A stretch of 64,000 nucleotides of DNA from Paenibacillus lutrae (GTDB lineage: Bacteria > Bacillota > Bacilli > Paenibacillales > NBRC-103111). The DNA lies in the NCBI RefSeq assembly GCF_009757775.1, contig NZ_RHLK01000015.1, positions 47,699 to 111,698 of the forward strand, given 5' to 3'. The position numbers and the translations under genes were made by a program. The number at the start of each line of letters is the position of its first letter. Position 1 is the stretch's first letter. Below, piece by piece: positions 54,445-63,756 of the stretch. The notes under the pieces were generated by a model. That model saw only the letters and a program-made list of their open reading frames with translations, had not been told where the DNA came from and ran no database searches.

Positions 54445-55383
54445 ATGCGGGAAGACTGGAAAGAGCGATATGAAGAAACCCTGGGCAAGGAAAGCGAATT
54501 GGATCATTTGAACCGCCGTCTCACCAAGGTGATTTCAGAACTGGAACATGCTAAGCGTAACCGGATTGCGGCAGAAGCCATATTGGCAGAGGAAAGCCGT
54601 GACGTGCAGCAGCTCGAGAATCCTTCCTTTCGTAATATGTGGTATACGATTCTAGGACGCAAAGAACAAAAGCTCGAAGAAGAAGAGGCCGAGGCTCTGC
54701 AAGCCCGTATCCGATTGGAAGAAACCAGCACGGCCGAAGAACAGCTCACCTATGAGAAAGAACAGCTGGATATAGCCATTGCGAATACGCGGTCATGGGA
54801 ACAAGAAGCTGTGCAGTTATTGAGGGAGAAAGAAGACTGGCTGCGCGAGCAAGACCCCGAGATCCGCAGCGAGCTCAATGATTTGTACGCCCGACGAAAA
54901 ACAGTGCTAAATGAATCCAAAGAGCTCGCTGAAGCCGTAACGGCAGGACGAAGAGTGATTGACTCCTTAACAGAAGCACAGGAGCTCCTCAAATCCGCCA
55001 AGAACTGGGGGACTTACGATATGCTCGGAGGCGGAATGATCGCTACTCATATAAAGCGCAGCCGTGCGGATGAGGCCAAGAACAAAATAGAAGCGGCGCA
55101 GTCCAACATGCGTAAGTTCAAACGGGAATTGGAGGATGTCGGGAGGCACTCGGATATGAACCTGGATTACGGCGGGTTTCTAGGCTTTGCCGATTACTTT
55201 ATGGACGGGTTTGTCTTTGACTGGATCGTGCAGGGACGCATATCCACTCTACAGGAGAAGGTGCAGCAGACCCTCACACATCTGAAGCCTCTGCTGGCCG
55301 AACTGCAGAAGAACCAGCAAGCCGCTGTCGGAGAAGAAGCGCAGTTGTCCAGGCGCATCAGTGCCCTCATTCAGCACGCTTAA
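54445..55383 (+). CDS. Long coiled-coil protein, unknown function
   Basis: 312 residues; ATG 54445, with GGAGAGGTGAT four bases before. Residues of about 1-160 are almost continuous heptad-like Glu/Lys/Leu sequence (ELDHLNRRLTKVISELEHAK ... AEEQLTYEKEQLDIAIANT), with a further coiled coil at 205-235 and 270-310. Between them, LKSAKNWGTYDMLGGGMIATHIKRSRADEAK is conserved-looking. No signal or membrane segment, so cytoplasmic. It is 100 bases after a secreted protein gene. No function assigned. Confidence 0.8.
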   Translation: MREDWKERYEETLGKESELDHLNRRLTKVISELEHAKRNRIAAEAILAEESRDVQQLENPSFRNMWYTILGRKEQKLEEEEAEALQARIRLEETSTAEEQLTYEKEQLDIAIANTRSWEQEAVQLLREKEDWLREQDPEIRSELNDLYARRKTVLNESKELAEAVTAGRRVIDSLTEAQELLKSAKNWGTYDMLGGGMIATHIKRSRADEAKNKIEAAQSNMRKFKRELEDVGRHSDMNLDYGGFLGFADYFMDGFVFDWIVQGRISTLQEKVQQTLTHLKPLLAELQKNQQAAVGEEAQLSRRISALIQHA

Positions 55384-55548
55384 TGAACCCTTCAATAGGA
55401 GCCAGGAAACCGGCTGGTTCTGCACGGATCTTGATTCTGCTGGCCCAAGTACTATGCCAAGCCAGCTTTACCGCCATGCATCTGCCAGCTGCGTGTTAGC
55501 ATGTGTGACCACATGCCACACGCGCTCTTGGAGCATCGCACGCGCGAC

Positions 55549-55593
55549 AAAAGCCGCACAGACGGGGCATCGCTCCCGTTCTGTGCGGCTTTT
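55549..55593 (-). terminator. Strong terminator of the Eis-like gene
   Basis: AAAAGCCGCACAGACGGG pairs with CCCGTTCTGTGCGGCTTTT around an 8-base loop. Confidence 0.9.
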
Positions 55594-55607
55594 GGTACGG
55601 AGCCGGA

Positions 55608-56807
55608 CTAGAAAAAGTCCGGCAAATAACACGCACGGCGTGGCAGTGCCGCCTGCAGCAGCTCTACGGCCTGCCCGTGGCCCTGCAGACGGCCGAGCCG
55701 GTGCAGCTCGCCGGCGCTCTTGCTGCCGAGCAGCAGGACAGTCAGCGTGCGAATATCGCACGCCAGCCCGTGGGCGGCCGCTCCGTCCGCGCCGCCGGGT
55801 TCTTCCGCGGTCTTGGTAACGACGGCGGTACCCTCAGGCCCGTTCAGACGCAGCTCGAACGTGCCATGGTTCCAAGGCGCCTGCTCGTCACGTACGTGCA
55901 GGCTTAAAGCCGTATCAGCCGGCAGGCACGCATGCCGCAGCTCCAGCTGGCTCAAGAAGCCTTCCACGTCAACGATCCGGGCGGAGAAATATGCTCCGAT
56001 CTCCTGCTTGATCCGCGGATCTTCGAGCTCAAATGGAAGGTCATCGTCCGGAGGTGCCTGCAGAGTTAATTTACGGAACATGGAATCATGATCGCTAATA
56101 AATTTCCACAGACCGCTTTTCGAATCCTGATCCAGATAGACCAGCTCGTGTATCGTACATTCATAGTTCTCGATCTGATAATGCACATATCCGCGAGGCT
56201 CGCCAGCCGCATTCAAATAAACGCCAACGTGCCCCTTCTTCTTAAATATGCGGGAGTCCCACCACTCCTGTGTACGTTCGATCGGCCCGTTAAACTGCTT
56301 CGCGTATGCTTCATAGATCGGATTAAGGACAGCGGCACTCGGTGTGACCCGGGTGATGCTTCCTTCCGCCTGCTTCATTCTCGGCAGCTGATTTGTTTGC
56401 AGCTCGTATCTCTTATAAGTCATGGACAATTCCCAGCCAAACTTGCGGTAGAAAGCAACAGCAAAAGGATGCAGGTAAGAGATCGTCTGCCCGTTTTCTT
56501 TCATGACCTGCAGGGCTTTCGATAACAGTTGGCTGACCATGCCCTGGCGGCGGTGCTCCGGCCAGCTGGCCACTCCTGCTACGCCTCCCATTTTAAACGG
56601 CTTATTATAAATCCATGTAGTCATATCAAAAATAGTCAGCTTCGATGCTAATTTGCCGTCAATAAAGAAGCCCCAGGTCTGCTCCGGGTCAGCTGCCGCG
56701 AGGCGTTCCACGATCTCCTCTTCAGGCAGCTCATATTGAAAAGCGTACATCGACAAATTCATACTGTCACGAAGTTCTTCCTGCCGGAGTGTTCTAATTT
56801 CGATCAT
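55608..56807 (-). CDS. GNAT acetyltransferase of the Eis type
   Basis: 399 residues; ATG 56807 after GGAGGGAAGTT. N-terminal GNAT fold with ASWPEHRRQGMVSQLLSKALQVMKE (about residues 80-104, acetyl-CoA loop RRQGMV) and PFAVAFYRKFGWE. Second GNAT-like domain, then a C-terminal SCP2-like region (about 300-399; FELRLNGPEGTAVVTK). Ends in PDFF, matching the carboxylate-terminal active site of Eis enzymes. Eis proteins acetylate aminoglycosides or lysines; substrate not known. Confidence 0.85.
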   Translation of the reverse strand: MIEIRTLRQEELRDSMNLSMYAFQYELPEEEIVERLAAADPEQTWGFFIDGKLASKLTIFDMTTWIYNKPFKMGGVAGVASWPEHRRQGMVSQLLSKALQVMKENGQTISYLHPFAVAFYRKFGWELSMTYKRYELQTNQLPRMKQAEGSITRVTPSAAVLNPIYEAYAKQFNGPIERTQEWWDSRIFKKKGHVGVYLNAAGEPRGYVHYQIENYECTIHELVYLDQDSKSGLWKFISDHDSMFRKLTLQAPPDDDLPFELEDPRIKQEIGAYFSARIVDVEGFLSQLELRHACLPADTALSLHVRDEQAPWNHGTFELRLNGPEGTAVVTKTAEEPGGADGAAAHGLACDIRTLTVLLLGSKSAGELHRLGRLQGHGQAVELLQAALPRRACYLPDFF

Positions 56808-56851
56808 AACTTCCCTCCTCCATATTTTGCGCAAAAGAAATATTCGGCTCG

Positions 56852-57865
56852 TCAGCCTCCAATTTGAGACATTCTGCGAAGAGTGGGCTCATGCGAGGGT
56901 GATTCTCCGACTAGCGCTTTAGCCATTTCATGGCTTTCCGGCTTGATAGCGAGAGCCTTGAAAAACAGTTCTTGCAGCGCCTTCTCATCACCCAGATAAG
57001 CGCGGACATTATATTCATGCGACCAATAGAGACACGGCTTGATATTACCATCCGCCGTTAAACGGAGCCGGTTGCATGAGGCGCAGAAATGATCGCTTAC
57101 CGGGTGGATCAGACCAAATGACCCTCTTGCTCCACGTATGCGGTAATTTTGTGAAGGCCCATTTCCAGTGAGAACCCCGGCCGCTTCAAATGCCCAGCCC
57201 TTATCCTTACACCTTTCCAACACACGGGAAAGCGGGACATAACGTTCTTTCCAACTCATATCTTGGTGACCGATCGGCATATATTCGATAAACCGCACCT
57301 GGATGTCCTTGTCAATTGTCATTTGTAGAAAATCGTCAATCTCATCTTCATTGAGTCCCTTCATCAGGACCACATTCAGCTTAACGGGCTCAAATCCAAC
57401 CCTATATGCGGCATCCAGGCTCGCCAGAACCCGCTTTAAGTCCCCGCCTCTCGTAATCGTTCTGAAGCGGTCTTCCCGCAAAGAGTCCAGGCTGATATTC
57501 AAGCGGGTTAATCCCGCTTCTTTAAACTTCTCCGCATGCGGAGCAAAAAAAATACCATTCGTGGTAAGTGCAATATCGCGAATGCCCGGTATGTCGGCCA
57601 GATCAGCTATAAGAAGATGTAAGTTTTTACGGACTAACGGCTCTCCTCCCGTAATTCTCAGTTTGCTGACCCCGAGCCCGGCAAGAACGCGTACCACTTC
57701 GGTAATTTCATCAAAACGGAGCAGACTGTCATCCGGTTCAAATGCTAATCCTTCTTCCGGCATACAATAGACGCAGCGTAAATTGCACCGGTCCGTTACC
57801 GAAATCCGTAAATAGTCGTGCAGCCTTCCAAATTTGTCTTCCAGCTTAGCAGGAAAGGTCATCAT
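56852..57865 (-). CDS. moaA: GTP 3',8-cyclase (MoaA)
   Basis: 337 residues. Radical-SAM CNLRCVYC at about residue 27, GGEPLV for SAM, and the second iron-sulfur site CASCNRLRLTADGNIKPC (about residue 265). It ends in the conserved GG (MSQIGG), needed for activity. First step of molybdenum cofactor synthesis. It overlaps the end of the MOSC gene by 4 bases. No other moa, moe or mob genes are close by. Confidence 0.96.
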   Translation of the reverse strand: MMTFPAKLEDKFGRLHDYLRISVTDRCNLRCVYCMPEEGLAFEPDDSLLRFDEITEVVRVLAGLGVSKLRITGGEPLVRKNLHLLIADLADIPGIRDIALTTNGIFFAPHAEKFKEAGLTRLNISLDSLREDRFRTITRGGDLKRVLASLDAAYRVGFEPVKLNVVLMKGLNEDEIDDFLQMTIDKDIQVRFIEYMPIGHQDMSWKERYVPLSRVLERCKDKGWAFEAAGVLTGNGPSQNYRIRGARGSFGLIHPVSDHFCASCNRLRLTADGNIKPCLYWSHEYNVRAYLGDEKALQELFFKALAIKPESHEMAKALVGESPSHEPTLRRMSQIGG

Positions 57866-58542
57866 CCCTGCCCCCTGTCGGCATTCGCACTTACGGTCTG
57901 ATCCGCCTCTGCCAGTTTTTTCTCAAATGAACCTCGCCAACTCTCGGCTAGAGCCTCATTCGACAGAATGGTCCGGTAATCTTCAAAGTTATCCGTCTTG
58001 CTGTATTTGCAGCGGTTAACAAAATCAACCGAGAGTCCTTGAGAATGACGCTCAACGAGAGTAAATGCCGGTTGTACCGGTATCCATCCTTCCCTGAGAA
58101 CGCGCAAATAGAAACCGGTATAGCCTGTTTCCTGGACTATCAGCGGGAGCTTGGGATTGTCATGCAAGTAGCCCAGCTTGAAGCAGGGGCGTCTGGGCTG
58201 AGAAACCTGTACAAGGGCCTCCCCCAGTTCATAGATGTCCCCTATGCAGGTATCCTTTTCCGTAAGCCCTTCAACGCTTATATTTTCACCGAATGCCCCG
58301 AATGAAAGAGGACCAAGAAGCTCCTCCCAGTAGGAATAATGATCGGTGCTGTAGACACAAAGTGCTTTGTCCGGACCGCCATGAACAGCAAGATCGGCTT
58401 GTCCATCGCCATCCAATTGAACTTTTGACAAGTACAGCGGGATGCTGACCGGGTTTTTGTAAATACCTGTTTCCAGATGTTTATCGCGATATAGAACTGT
58501 CTTCGGTTTCCCGACATTTACAGAGACAATTTTGGGTGACAT
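57862..58542 (-). CDS. MOSC domain protein (YiiM-like)
   Basis: 226 residues; ATG 58542 after GGGAGGAGAGGTCCC. MOSC fold: PVSIPLYLSKVQLDGDGQAD, HGGPDKALCVYSTDHYSYW, GAFGENISVEG, and the conserved Cys in PRRPCFKLG near residue 128. A C-terminal 3-alpha domain follows (about 165-215). YiiM-type proteins reduce N-hydroxylated compounds using Mo cofactor. Next to moaA, so enzyme and cofactor synthesis are coupled. Confidence 0.9.
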   Translation of the reverse strand: MSPKIVSVNVGKPKTVLYRDKHLETGIYKNPVSIPLYLSKVQLDGDGQADLAVHGGPDKALCVYSTDHYSYWEELLGPLSFGAFGENISVEGLTEKDTCIGDIYELGEALVQVSQPRRPCFKLGYLHDNPKLPLIVQETGYTGFYLRVLREGWIPVQPAFTLVERHSQGLSVDFVNRCKYSKTDNFEDYRTILSNEALAESWRGSFEKKLAEADQTVSANADRGQG

Positions 58543-58654
58543 GGGACCTCTCCTCCCTGATCTTTTTAACCAATATAGCAAAAAAAGAAGGAGAAGTCGC
58601 ATATAGGCAAAAAAAAGAATCCCCTTGCAGAATGTTCTTCTGTACGAGAATTAC

Positions 58655-59026
58655 TTAGCCGCCTAATTTAATTTTCCGGTACGTATCTATGAAAGACAAA
58701 ACGTCTACCCGTTTTCCTTGTTTCTTAGCCACACTGGCCATAGAAAGCAGCGTTGTCCAAAATTCATTTAGAACCTGAGCTTCTTCAGTCATCTCTTCTC
58801 TATTTCTACGGGGAAGTTCGCCCCTGTTATCATTGGAAATCAACATCTGTACCTGCTTGCGCTTCCACTCATCCCCTTTAACGTATGACACGCCAATCTC
58901 CCGCAGCTTCTTCCGCACGGAAGTAACTGGTCTGGATAACTCCTTGGCAATAACAGACGGCGGACAATCTTTTGACAGCGTACAGAGTCTGTCCATTTCC
59001 TGTGTCGACCAAGATTTTTTAGCCAT
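58655..59026 (-). CDS. Small protein with Myb/SANT-like helix-turn-helix
   Basis: 123 residues; ATG 59026 with GGAG 9 bases upstream. Residues 3-45 (KSWSTQEMDRLCTLSKDCPP then SVIAKELSRPVTSVRKKLREIG) look like a SANT/Myb-type DNA-binding trihelix as in several Bacillales regulators. The basic middle is KGDEWKRKQVQMLISN and the end is a helical segment. Likely DNA-binding; target unknown. Confidence 0.7.
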   Translation of the reverse strand: MAKKSWSTQEMDRLCTLSKDCPPSVIAKELSRPVTSVRKKLREIGVSYVKGDEWKRKQVQMLISNDNRGELPRRNREEMTEEAQVLNEFWTTLLSMASVAKKQGKRVDVLSFIDTYRKIKLGG

Positions 59027-59483
59027 GTACAACAACTCCGTTTCTTTATCGATTTAAGACCCGGCTTTATCTAAACTTAATGTTTATAAGATTAGGATAG
59101 CAAACAATTGTTAAAGAAGTTTTAGGAAAATGTAATGCTACCCCCAAAAAGAAATAATGTTCTTCGAATTCCCTCATTTTCTTTTAAATTCTCAATTTTA
59201 AACCTGACATCTCCTTTTTTTAATTAGAAAATAAGCTTGTTTACTTTATCCCCCTAAAACCAGTTATCCGTTTGGATTAATATGATTTAAATCGAATATA
59301 AAAAAAGAAGCATTCGCTGCCGCGAATACTTCTCTGCATTTTTTAACAAAAGCACCCCTCTGCATGCTATGTTCCATAGGGATACTTCAGTGATTTTCTT
59401 TTACATAGTCGTGATCCTTTACATATCCAAAGCCCCTGAGCTCATTTGATCCTTTATCGGAGGCCTCTTACACATCCCTGCAT
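59027..59483. other. AT-rich intergenic region
   Basis: No gene on either strand; contains the terminator at 59306-59333. Confidence 0.4.
59306..59333 (-). terminator. Terminator downstream of the FAH-family gene
   Basis: AGAAGCATTCGC / GCGAATACTTCT with a 4-base loop, then TTTTTTATAT on the minus strand. Confidence 0.75.
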
Positions 59484-60434
59484 TTACACGCCTAAAGTAT
59501 GGCCCACAGGTTTGCCGTCTTGTAGTTTCTTCTCCGTGATTAGCTTGTTGGTCAGAGAACCCAGCTGCTCAATCTCGACCGTTACCTGATCTCCATCCTT
59601 CAAATAAACCCGGCTTTCACGAGGATATCCTACTACAACTCCTTCCGGGGTTCCCGTAAGAATTACATCCCCCGGCATTAACGTCATATGATGAGAGATA
59701 TAGCTGACTAACTCCTCTACATTAAAAATCATATCGGAAGTATTAGAATCTTGACGCACCTCTCCATTTACAAGAGAGCGGATCTTCAGACGATTCGGAT
59801 CGCCCACTTCACCGGGAGTTACGAGATACGGCCCAAGAGGTGCAAAACCATCACAAGATTTCCCGATCATCCATTGGTTTGTTCTTCTCTGCAAATCCCT
59901 TGCGGACAAATCATTCGCACAAGTATATCCGAAGATATAAGAAGATGCCTCTTCCTTACGGACGTCTTTTGCTTTTTTACCGATAACAATAGCTAGTTCG
60001 GCTTCATAATCGACCTCTTTCGTCACTTCCGGCAGAGGTACGTCACAATTATGACCCGTCAACGCATTTTTAAATTTGTTAAATAGGATCGGATGCTCCG
60101 GCACTGCAGCTTTAGTCTCTTCCGCGTGCTTCTGATAATTCAGCCCTACACAGATAATTTTATCCGGATTGGGTACGCTGGGACAGAACACCAGTGAGGA
60201 CTCTTCTAATAAATAAGGTTCATTAACTGAAGACTCAGGAAGAGCATCAACCAATCTCTGAAGAGCTTCCACTGCTTCTTCTCCGCCTTCTATTAAAGCA
60301 TGAGTATGTGTGGGGACTGATCCCCCGTTGCAATCCGGCAGGTTTTTTACAGCTTCCGCAACATCCAACACTCCCTGTTCAAGTTTAATCCCCAAACGTG
60401 GTCCATCTTCGCCCATAAACGTTACAAATTTCAT
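59484..60434 (-). CDS. Fumarylacetoacetate hydrolase family protein
   Basis: 316 residues; ATG 60434 after TAGGAGGGATATAC. N-terminal small domain (KFVTFMGEDGPRLGIKLEQG), then the catalytic FAH domain: KIICVGLNYQKHAEETKAAV, metal ligands in TKEVDYEAELAIVIGKKAKD (E-x-E) and FGYTCANDLSARDLQ (D), and GDVILTGTPEGVVVGY. Members hydrolyse or decarboxylate acylpyruvates and 2-oxo acids, often in aromatic degradation. No pathway partner is adjacent, so the reaction is open. Confidence 0.9.
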   Translation of the reverse strand: MKFVTFMGEDGPRLGIKLEQGVLDVAEAVKNLPDCNGGSVPTHTHALIEGGEEAVEALQRLVDALPESSVNEPYLLEESSLVFCPSVPNPDKIICVGLNYQKHAEETKAAVPEHPILFNKFKNALTGHNCDVPLPEVTKEVDYEAELAIVIGKKAKDVRKEEASSYIFGYTCANDLSARDLQRRTNQWMIGKSCDGFAPLGPYLVTPGEVGDPNRLKIRSLVNGEVRQDSNTSDMIFNVEELVSYISHHMTLMPGDVILTGTPEGVVVGYPRESRVYLKDGDQVTVEIEQLGSLTNKLITEKKLQDGKPVGHTLGV

Positions 60435-61133
60435 GTATATCCCTCCTACAATTAATAGCACTTTGGTTATCCAGACAGTACCATTCATACTTTAAACTTA
60501 CAAATTCTTATTTATCTGAACAAGTGCCCATGAATAATTTAATTCCTATTCGTTCAAAACCAAACAACTTTGGTACTTATCGGACTAACAATTTACAATC
60601 GCTGCAACTTATTTTAACTATTTACAGTCTATTGCTGCTCCCTTACCACACTTCTTAAATCCACATTTTCTTATTTACCCATTCCCAAAACTCGACAAAC
60701 ATTCCTATCTATTTCGGCCTGTCTATCCTACATAATAGCTTAAGACTCAAACACACATAATAAGTTAAGACTCCGATCATAAAATAAAATGAGGATTCAA
60801 CTTTTTAATTCGTGGGTATAAGTGTAAGAGTTCCTTTTGTACGTTTTTTTGCGGACTTCTGTATAGATTCTACAGATAGTGATAAACAATTTCCGAGGAA
60901 ATAATTTAAAGGCAGAGAGTCTGTCGAAGCCTGCAACATTTTTATAAATAAAGGAAAATGATGACAATTCCATAGTTTATGGAATGGCTGTTCAGCTGTG
61001 TACCCTAATTTTACCTGACTGTATACAACTTCGACATGATTTTATGAAAAAATTCAATCAATCTAACGTCAGTCAAACTAAAGAAGGCTAATATATAAAT
61101 AAATATGGCTGCACTTAAAAGGAGAGAATATCG
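60435..61133. other. AT-rich intergenic region with repeats
   Basis: No gene. Imperfect direct repeats ATAATAGCTTAAGACTC and ATAATAAGTTAAGACTC (60732-60748, 60757-60773; 25-base period). CTGTA-N7-TACAG at 60859-60875 is a possible operator for the hydrolase gene. Confidence 0.4.
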
Positions 61134-61928
61134 ATGTTTACAACCATTCATGGGCTGCAAACCTATTACCAGGAACAAGGCTCCGGACCTGCTTTGCTCC
61201 TCTTACACGGATTTCCTCTAGATCACCGGATGTGGCAGGATCAAATTGATTATTTTAAAACCACCCATCGTGTAATTGCCCCTGACCTTAGAGGTCTAGG
61301 CCAATCAGATCCGCATAAGGATTTGATTACATTGGATCATCTGGCAGATGAATTATTACTTTTATTGGACCAACTTCAAGTGGAAAAAGCTGTGCTAGCC
61401 GGATTTTCAATGGGCGGCTATGTGGCATTCAGTTTAATGCGTAAAGCTCCCCAACGCTTTGCAGGGCTTGTTCTCGCTAATACAAGACCTGATGCCGATC
61501 CTCTTGAAGGGCAAATTAACCGTATGAAAATGGCGGCTTCTCTATTGGAGAAAGGAACGCACGCTGCTGCTGACTCTATGATTCCCAAACTTTTAACAGA
61601 GGAAACTTTGGCAAGCCGTCCGTCACTTGCAGAAGAATTAAACCAACAAATCCTCGACATGGATGCTTTAGGTCTCGTTCATGCCACACTAGCTATGGCA
61701 TTCCGAAAAGATTCCACCGAATTATTAGCTGAGATTGAGGTTCCTACATTAGTTATCGCAGGTGAAAAAGATACCATTACAACTCCTGAGCTCATGCGTA
61801 CGATGGCTTCCCAACTTCCACAAGCCGAGTACGTTCAAATTGAAGGAGCCGCACACCTGACAACACGTGAAAATCCACAAGCATTTAACCAACATCTAGA
61901 GCAGTTTCTTAATCGCATTGCTTTATAA
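61134..61928 (+). CDS. Alpha/beta hydrolase
   Basis: 264 residues; ATG 61134 after AAAGGAGAGAATATCG. Oxyanion region LLLHGFPLDHRMW (about residue 24), nucleophile elbow GFSMGGY (Ser at about residue 90), acid Asp in VIAGEKDTITTP (about residue 210) and His in GAAHLTTREN (about residue 240). Complete Ser-Asp-His triad. Similar to MhpC/BioH-type hydrolases; substrate unknown. A separate unit with the terminator at 61992. Confidence 0.92.
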   Translation: MFTTIHGLQTYYQEQGSGPALLLLHGFPLDHRMWQDQIDYFKTTHRVIAPDLRGLGQSDPHKDLITLDHLADELLLLLDQLQVEKAVLAGFSMGGYVAFSLMRKAPQRFAGLVLANTRPDADPLEGQINRMKMAASLLEKGTHAAADSMIPKLLTEETLASRPSLAEELNQQILDMDALGLVHATLAMAFRKDSTELLAEIEVPTLVIAGEKDTITTPELMRTMASQLPQAEYVQIEGAAHLTTRENPQAFNQHLEQFLNRIAL

Positions 61929-61991
61929 CCATTGAGAGCTAAGATCTATCTGCCTGGTCCATGACTAGCCTTATACATGCGCATGCAAAAG

Positions 61992-62034
61992 AGCCTGTAA
62001 TTCCACTTCAAAAGTGTGTATTACAGGCTTTTTG
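61992..62034 (+). terminator. Terminator of the alpha/beta hydrolase gene
   Basis: AGCCTGTAAT / ATTACAGGCT stem with TTTTTG tail. Confidence 0.85.
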
Positions 62035-62123
62035 TTTATGTTCTTTATCCTGAACCCTCATTAAAGGCTCCATCCGTAATTTACTTACCATATCGTCTCA
62101 GACCAGCTTTCTTATAAAAGGGA

Positions 62124-62159
62124 AAAACCCGATGTTATCTGTTGATAACATCGGGTTTT
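62124..62159 (-). terminator. Terminator of the rRNA-tRNA operon
   Basis: AAAACCCGATGTTATC / GATAACATCGGGTTTT with a 4-base loop, just beyond the last tRNA in the direction of transcription, and a T-run after it. Confidence 0.9.
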
Positions 62160-62165
62160 AAATTA

Positions 62166-62248
<83 letters not shown>

Positions 62249-62257
62249 AGGTGTATA

Positions 62258-62334
62258 TGGCGTGCCCTAAGAGATTCGAACTCCTGGCCTTTTGATTCGT
62301 AGTCAAACGCTCTATCCAGCTGAGCTAAGGGCAC
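62258..62334 (-). tRNA. tRNA-Arg (ACG)
   Basis: Acceptor GTGCCCT/AGGGCAC, anticodon loop CTACGAA, CCA encoded. Confidence 0.94.
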
Positions 62335-62352
62335 AAACTGTTAAGTCACTTT

Positions 62353-62441
62353 TGGTGCCGAAGACCAGACTTGAACTGGTACGGTAGTCACCTACCGCAG
62401 GATTTTAAGTCCTGTGCGTCTGCCGATTCCGCCACTCCGGC
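62353..62441 (-). tRNA. tRNA-Leu (TAA)
   Basis: Acceptor GCCGGAG, long variable arm, anticodon loop CTTAAAA, CCA encoded. One G-T pair in the acceptor. Confidence 0.93.
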
Positions 62442-62452
62442 AAGAAGAATAG

Positions 62453-62526
62453 TGGAGGCGCCACCCAGACTCGAACTGGGGGTAAAGCTTTTGCAGAGCT
62501 CTGCCTTACCACTTGGCTATGGCGCC
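62453..62526 (-). tRNA. tRNA-Cys (GCA)
   Basis: Acceptor GGCGCCA/TGGCGCC, anticodon loop CTGCAAA, CCA encoded. Confidence 0.94.
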
Positions 62527-62536
62527 TTAAGAAATA

Positions 62537-62611
62537 TGGAGCGGAAGACGGGAATCGAACCCGCGACCCTCGCCTTGGCAAGGCGATGCTCTACCGCTGA
62601 GCCACTTCCGC
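62537..62611 (-). tRNA. tRNA-Gly (GCC)
   Basis: Acceptor GCGGAAG/CTTCCGC, anticodon loop TTGCCAA, CCA encoded. Confidence 0.94.
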
Positions 62612-62619
62612 ATAATGTA

Positions 62620-62691
62620 CTGGGGGTATAGGATTTGAACCTATGCATGACGGAGTCAAAGTCCGTTGCCTTACCGCTTGGCTAACCCCCA
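62620..62691 (-). tRNA. tRNA-Gln (TTG)
   Basis: Acceptor TGGGGGT/ACCCCCA, anticodon loop CTTTGAC. CCA not encoded (TAC follows the discriminator). Confidence 0.93.
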
Positions 62692-62721
62692 ACATCAGTT
62701 GTTTAACTAGCTAGTAAGAAA

Positions 62722-62798
62722 TGGGGCGGACGAGGGGAATTGAACCCCCGAATGTCGGATCCACAAACCGATGCGTTAACCACTTCGCCACGACCGCC
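62722..62798 (-). tRNA. tRNA-His (GTG)
   Basis: Extra G at -1 pairs with C73; anticodon loop TTGTGGA; CCA encoded. Position 5-68 of the acceptor reads T-T, an unpaired spot. Confidence 0.92.
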
Positions 62799-62812
62799 AT
62801 ACAGTATTTAAT

Positions 62813-62886
62813 TGGCAGGGGCAGCAGGAATTGAACCCACACTAACGGTTTTGGAGACCGCTGTTCTACCTTTAAACTATGCCCCT
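62813..62886 (-). tRNA. tRNA-Trp (CCA)
   Basis: Acceptor AGGGGCA/TGCCCCT, anticodon loop CTCCAAA, CCA encoded. Confidence 0.94.
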
Positions 62887-62891
62887 AAAAC

Positions 62892-62977
62892 TGGTGGAGG
62901 CTGATGGATTCGAACCACCGAACTCGTCAGAGAACAGATTTACAGTCTGCTGCGTTTGGCCACTTCGCTAAGCCTCC
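62892..62977 (-). tRNA. tRNA-Tyr (GTA)
   Basis: Long variable arm; acceptor GGAGGCT; anticodon loop CTGTAAA; CCA encoded. Confidence 0.94.
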
Positions 62978-62984
62978 ATGAAAC

Positions 62985-63060
<76 letters not shown>

Positions 63061-63076
63061 ATATGAAATTCATAAA

Positions 63077-63152
<76 letters not shown>

Positions 63153-63198
63153 TTATTATATGTTGACCGACCATTTATATACTTGGTTTTGTAAAAAA

Positions 63199-63275
63199 TG
63201 GCGGAGCTGACGGGATTCGAACCCGCGGTCTCCTGCGTGACAGGCAGGCATGTTAGGCCTCTACACCACAGCTCC
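63199..63275 (-). tRNA. tRNA-Asp (GTC)
   Basis: Acceptor GGAGCTG/CAGCTCC, anticodon loop CTGTCAC, CCA encoded. Confidence 0.94.
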
Positions 63276-63285
63276 AGGTAATTAA

Positions 63286-63359
<74 letters not shown>

Positions 63360-63376
63360 TCAGTTAAAGCTACATA

Positions 63377-63452
63377 TGGTGGACGCTGACGGGATCGAAC
63401 CGCCGACCCTCTGCTTGTAAGGCAGATGCTCTCCCAGCTGAGCTAAGCGTCC
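63377..63452 (-). tRNA. tRNA-Val (TAC)
   Basis: Acceptor GGACGCT/AGCGTCC, anticodon loop CTTACAA, CCA encoded. Confidence 0.94.
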
Positions 63453-63506
63453 ATAGATTTACATTATAATCATAAATGTTAAACTTGTCAAAGTTTATTT
63501 ATATGA

Positions 63507-63578
63507 TGACCCGTAGGGGATTCGAACCCCTGTTACCTCCGTGAAAGGGAGGTGTCTTAACCCCTTGACCAACGGGCC
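63507..63578 (-). tRNA. tRNA-Glu (TTC)
   Basis: Acceptor GGCCCGT, anticodon loop CTTTCAC. The end reads A-TCA, so CCA is not encoded. Confidence 0.93.
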
Positions 63579-63587
63579 ATATATAGA

Positions 63588-63677
63588 TGGCGGAGAGAGA
63601 GGGATTCGAACCCTCGAGACGATTTCTCGCCTACACGATTTCCAATCGTGCTCCTTCGACCACTCGGACACCTCTCC
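63588..63677 (-). tRNA. tRNA-Ser (GGA)
   Basis: Acceptor GGAGAGG, long variable arm, anticodon loop TTGGAAA, CCA encoded. Confidence 0.94.
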
Positions 63678-63680
63678 ATA

Positions 63681-63756
63681 TGGCTCCCCGAACAGGACTC
63701 GAACCTGTGACAACTCGATTAACAGTCGAGTGCTCTACCAACTGAGCTATCAGGGA
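63681..63756 (-). tRNA. tRNA-Asn (GTT)
   Basis: Acceptor TCCCTGA, anticodon loop CTGTTAA, CCA encoded. First tRNA after the 23S gene. Confidence 0.94.

Noticed and set aside
55361..55819. + strand ORF downstream of the coiled-coil gene
   Set aside because: It runs through a strong terminator and the antisense of the Eis-like gene.
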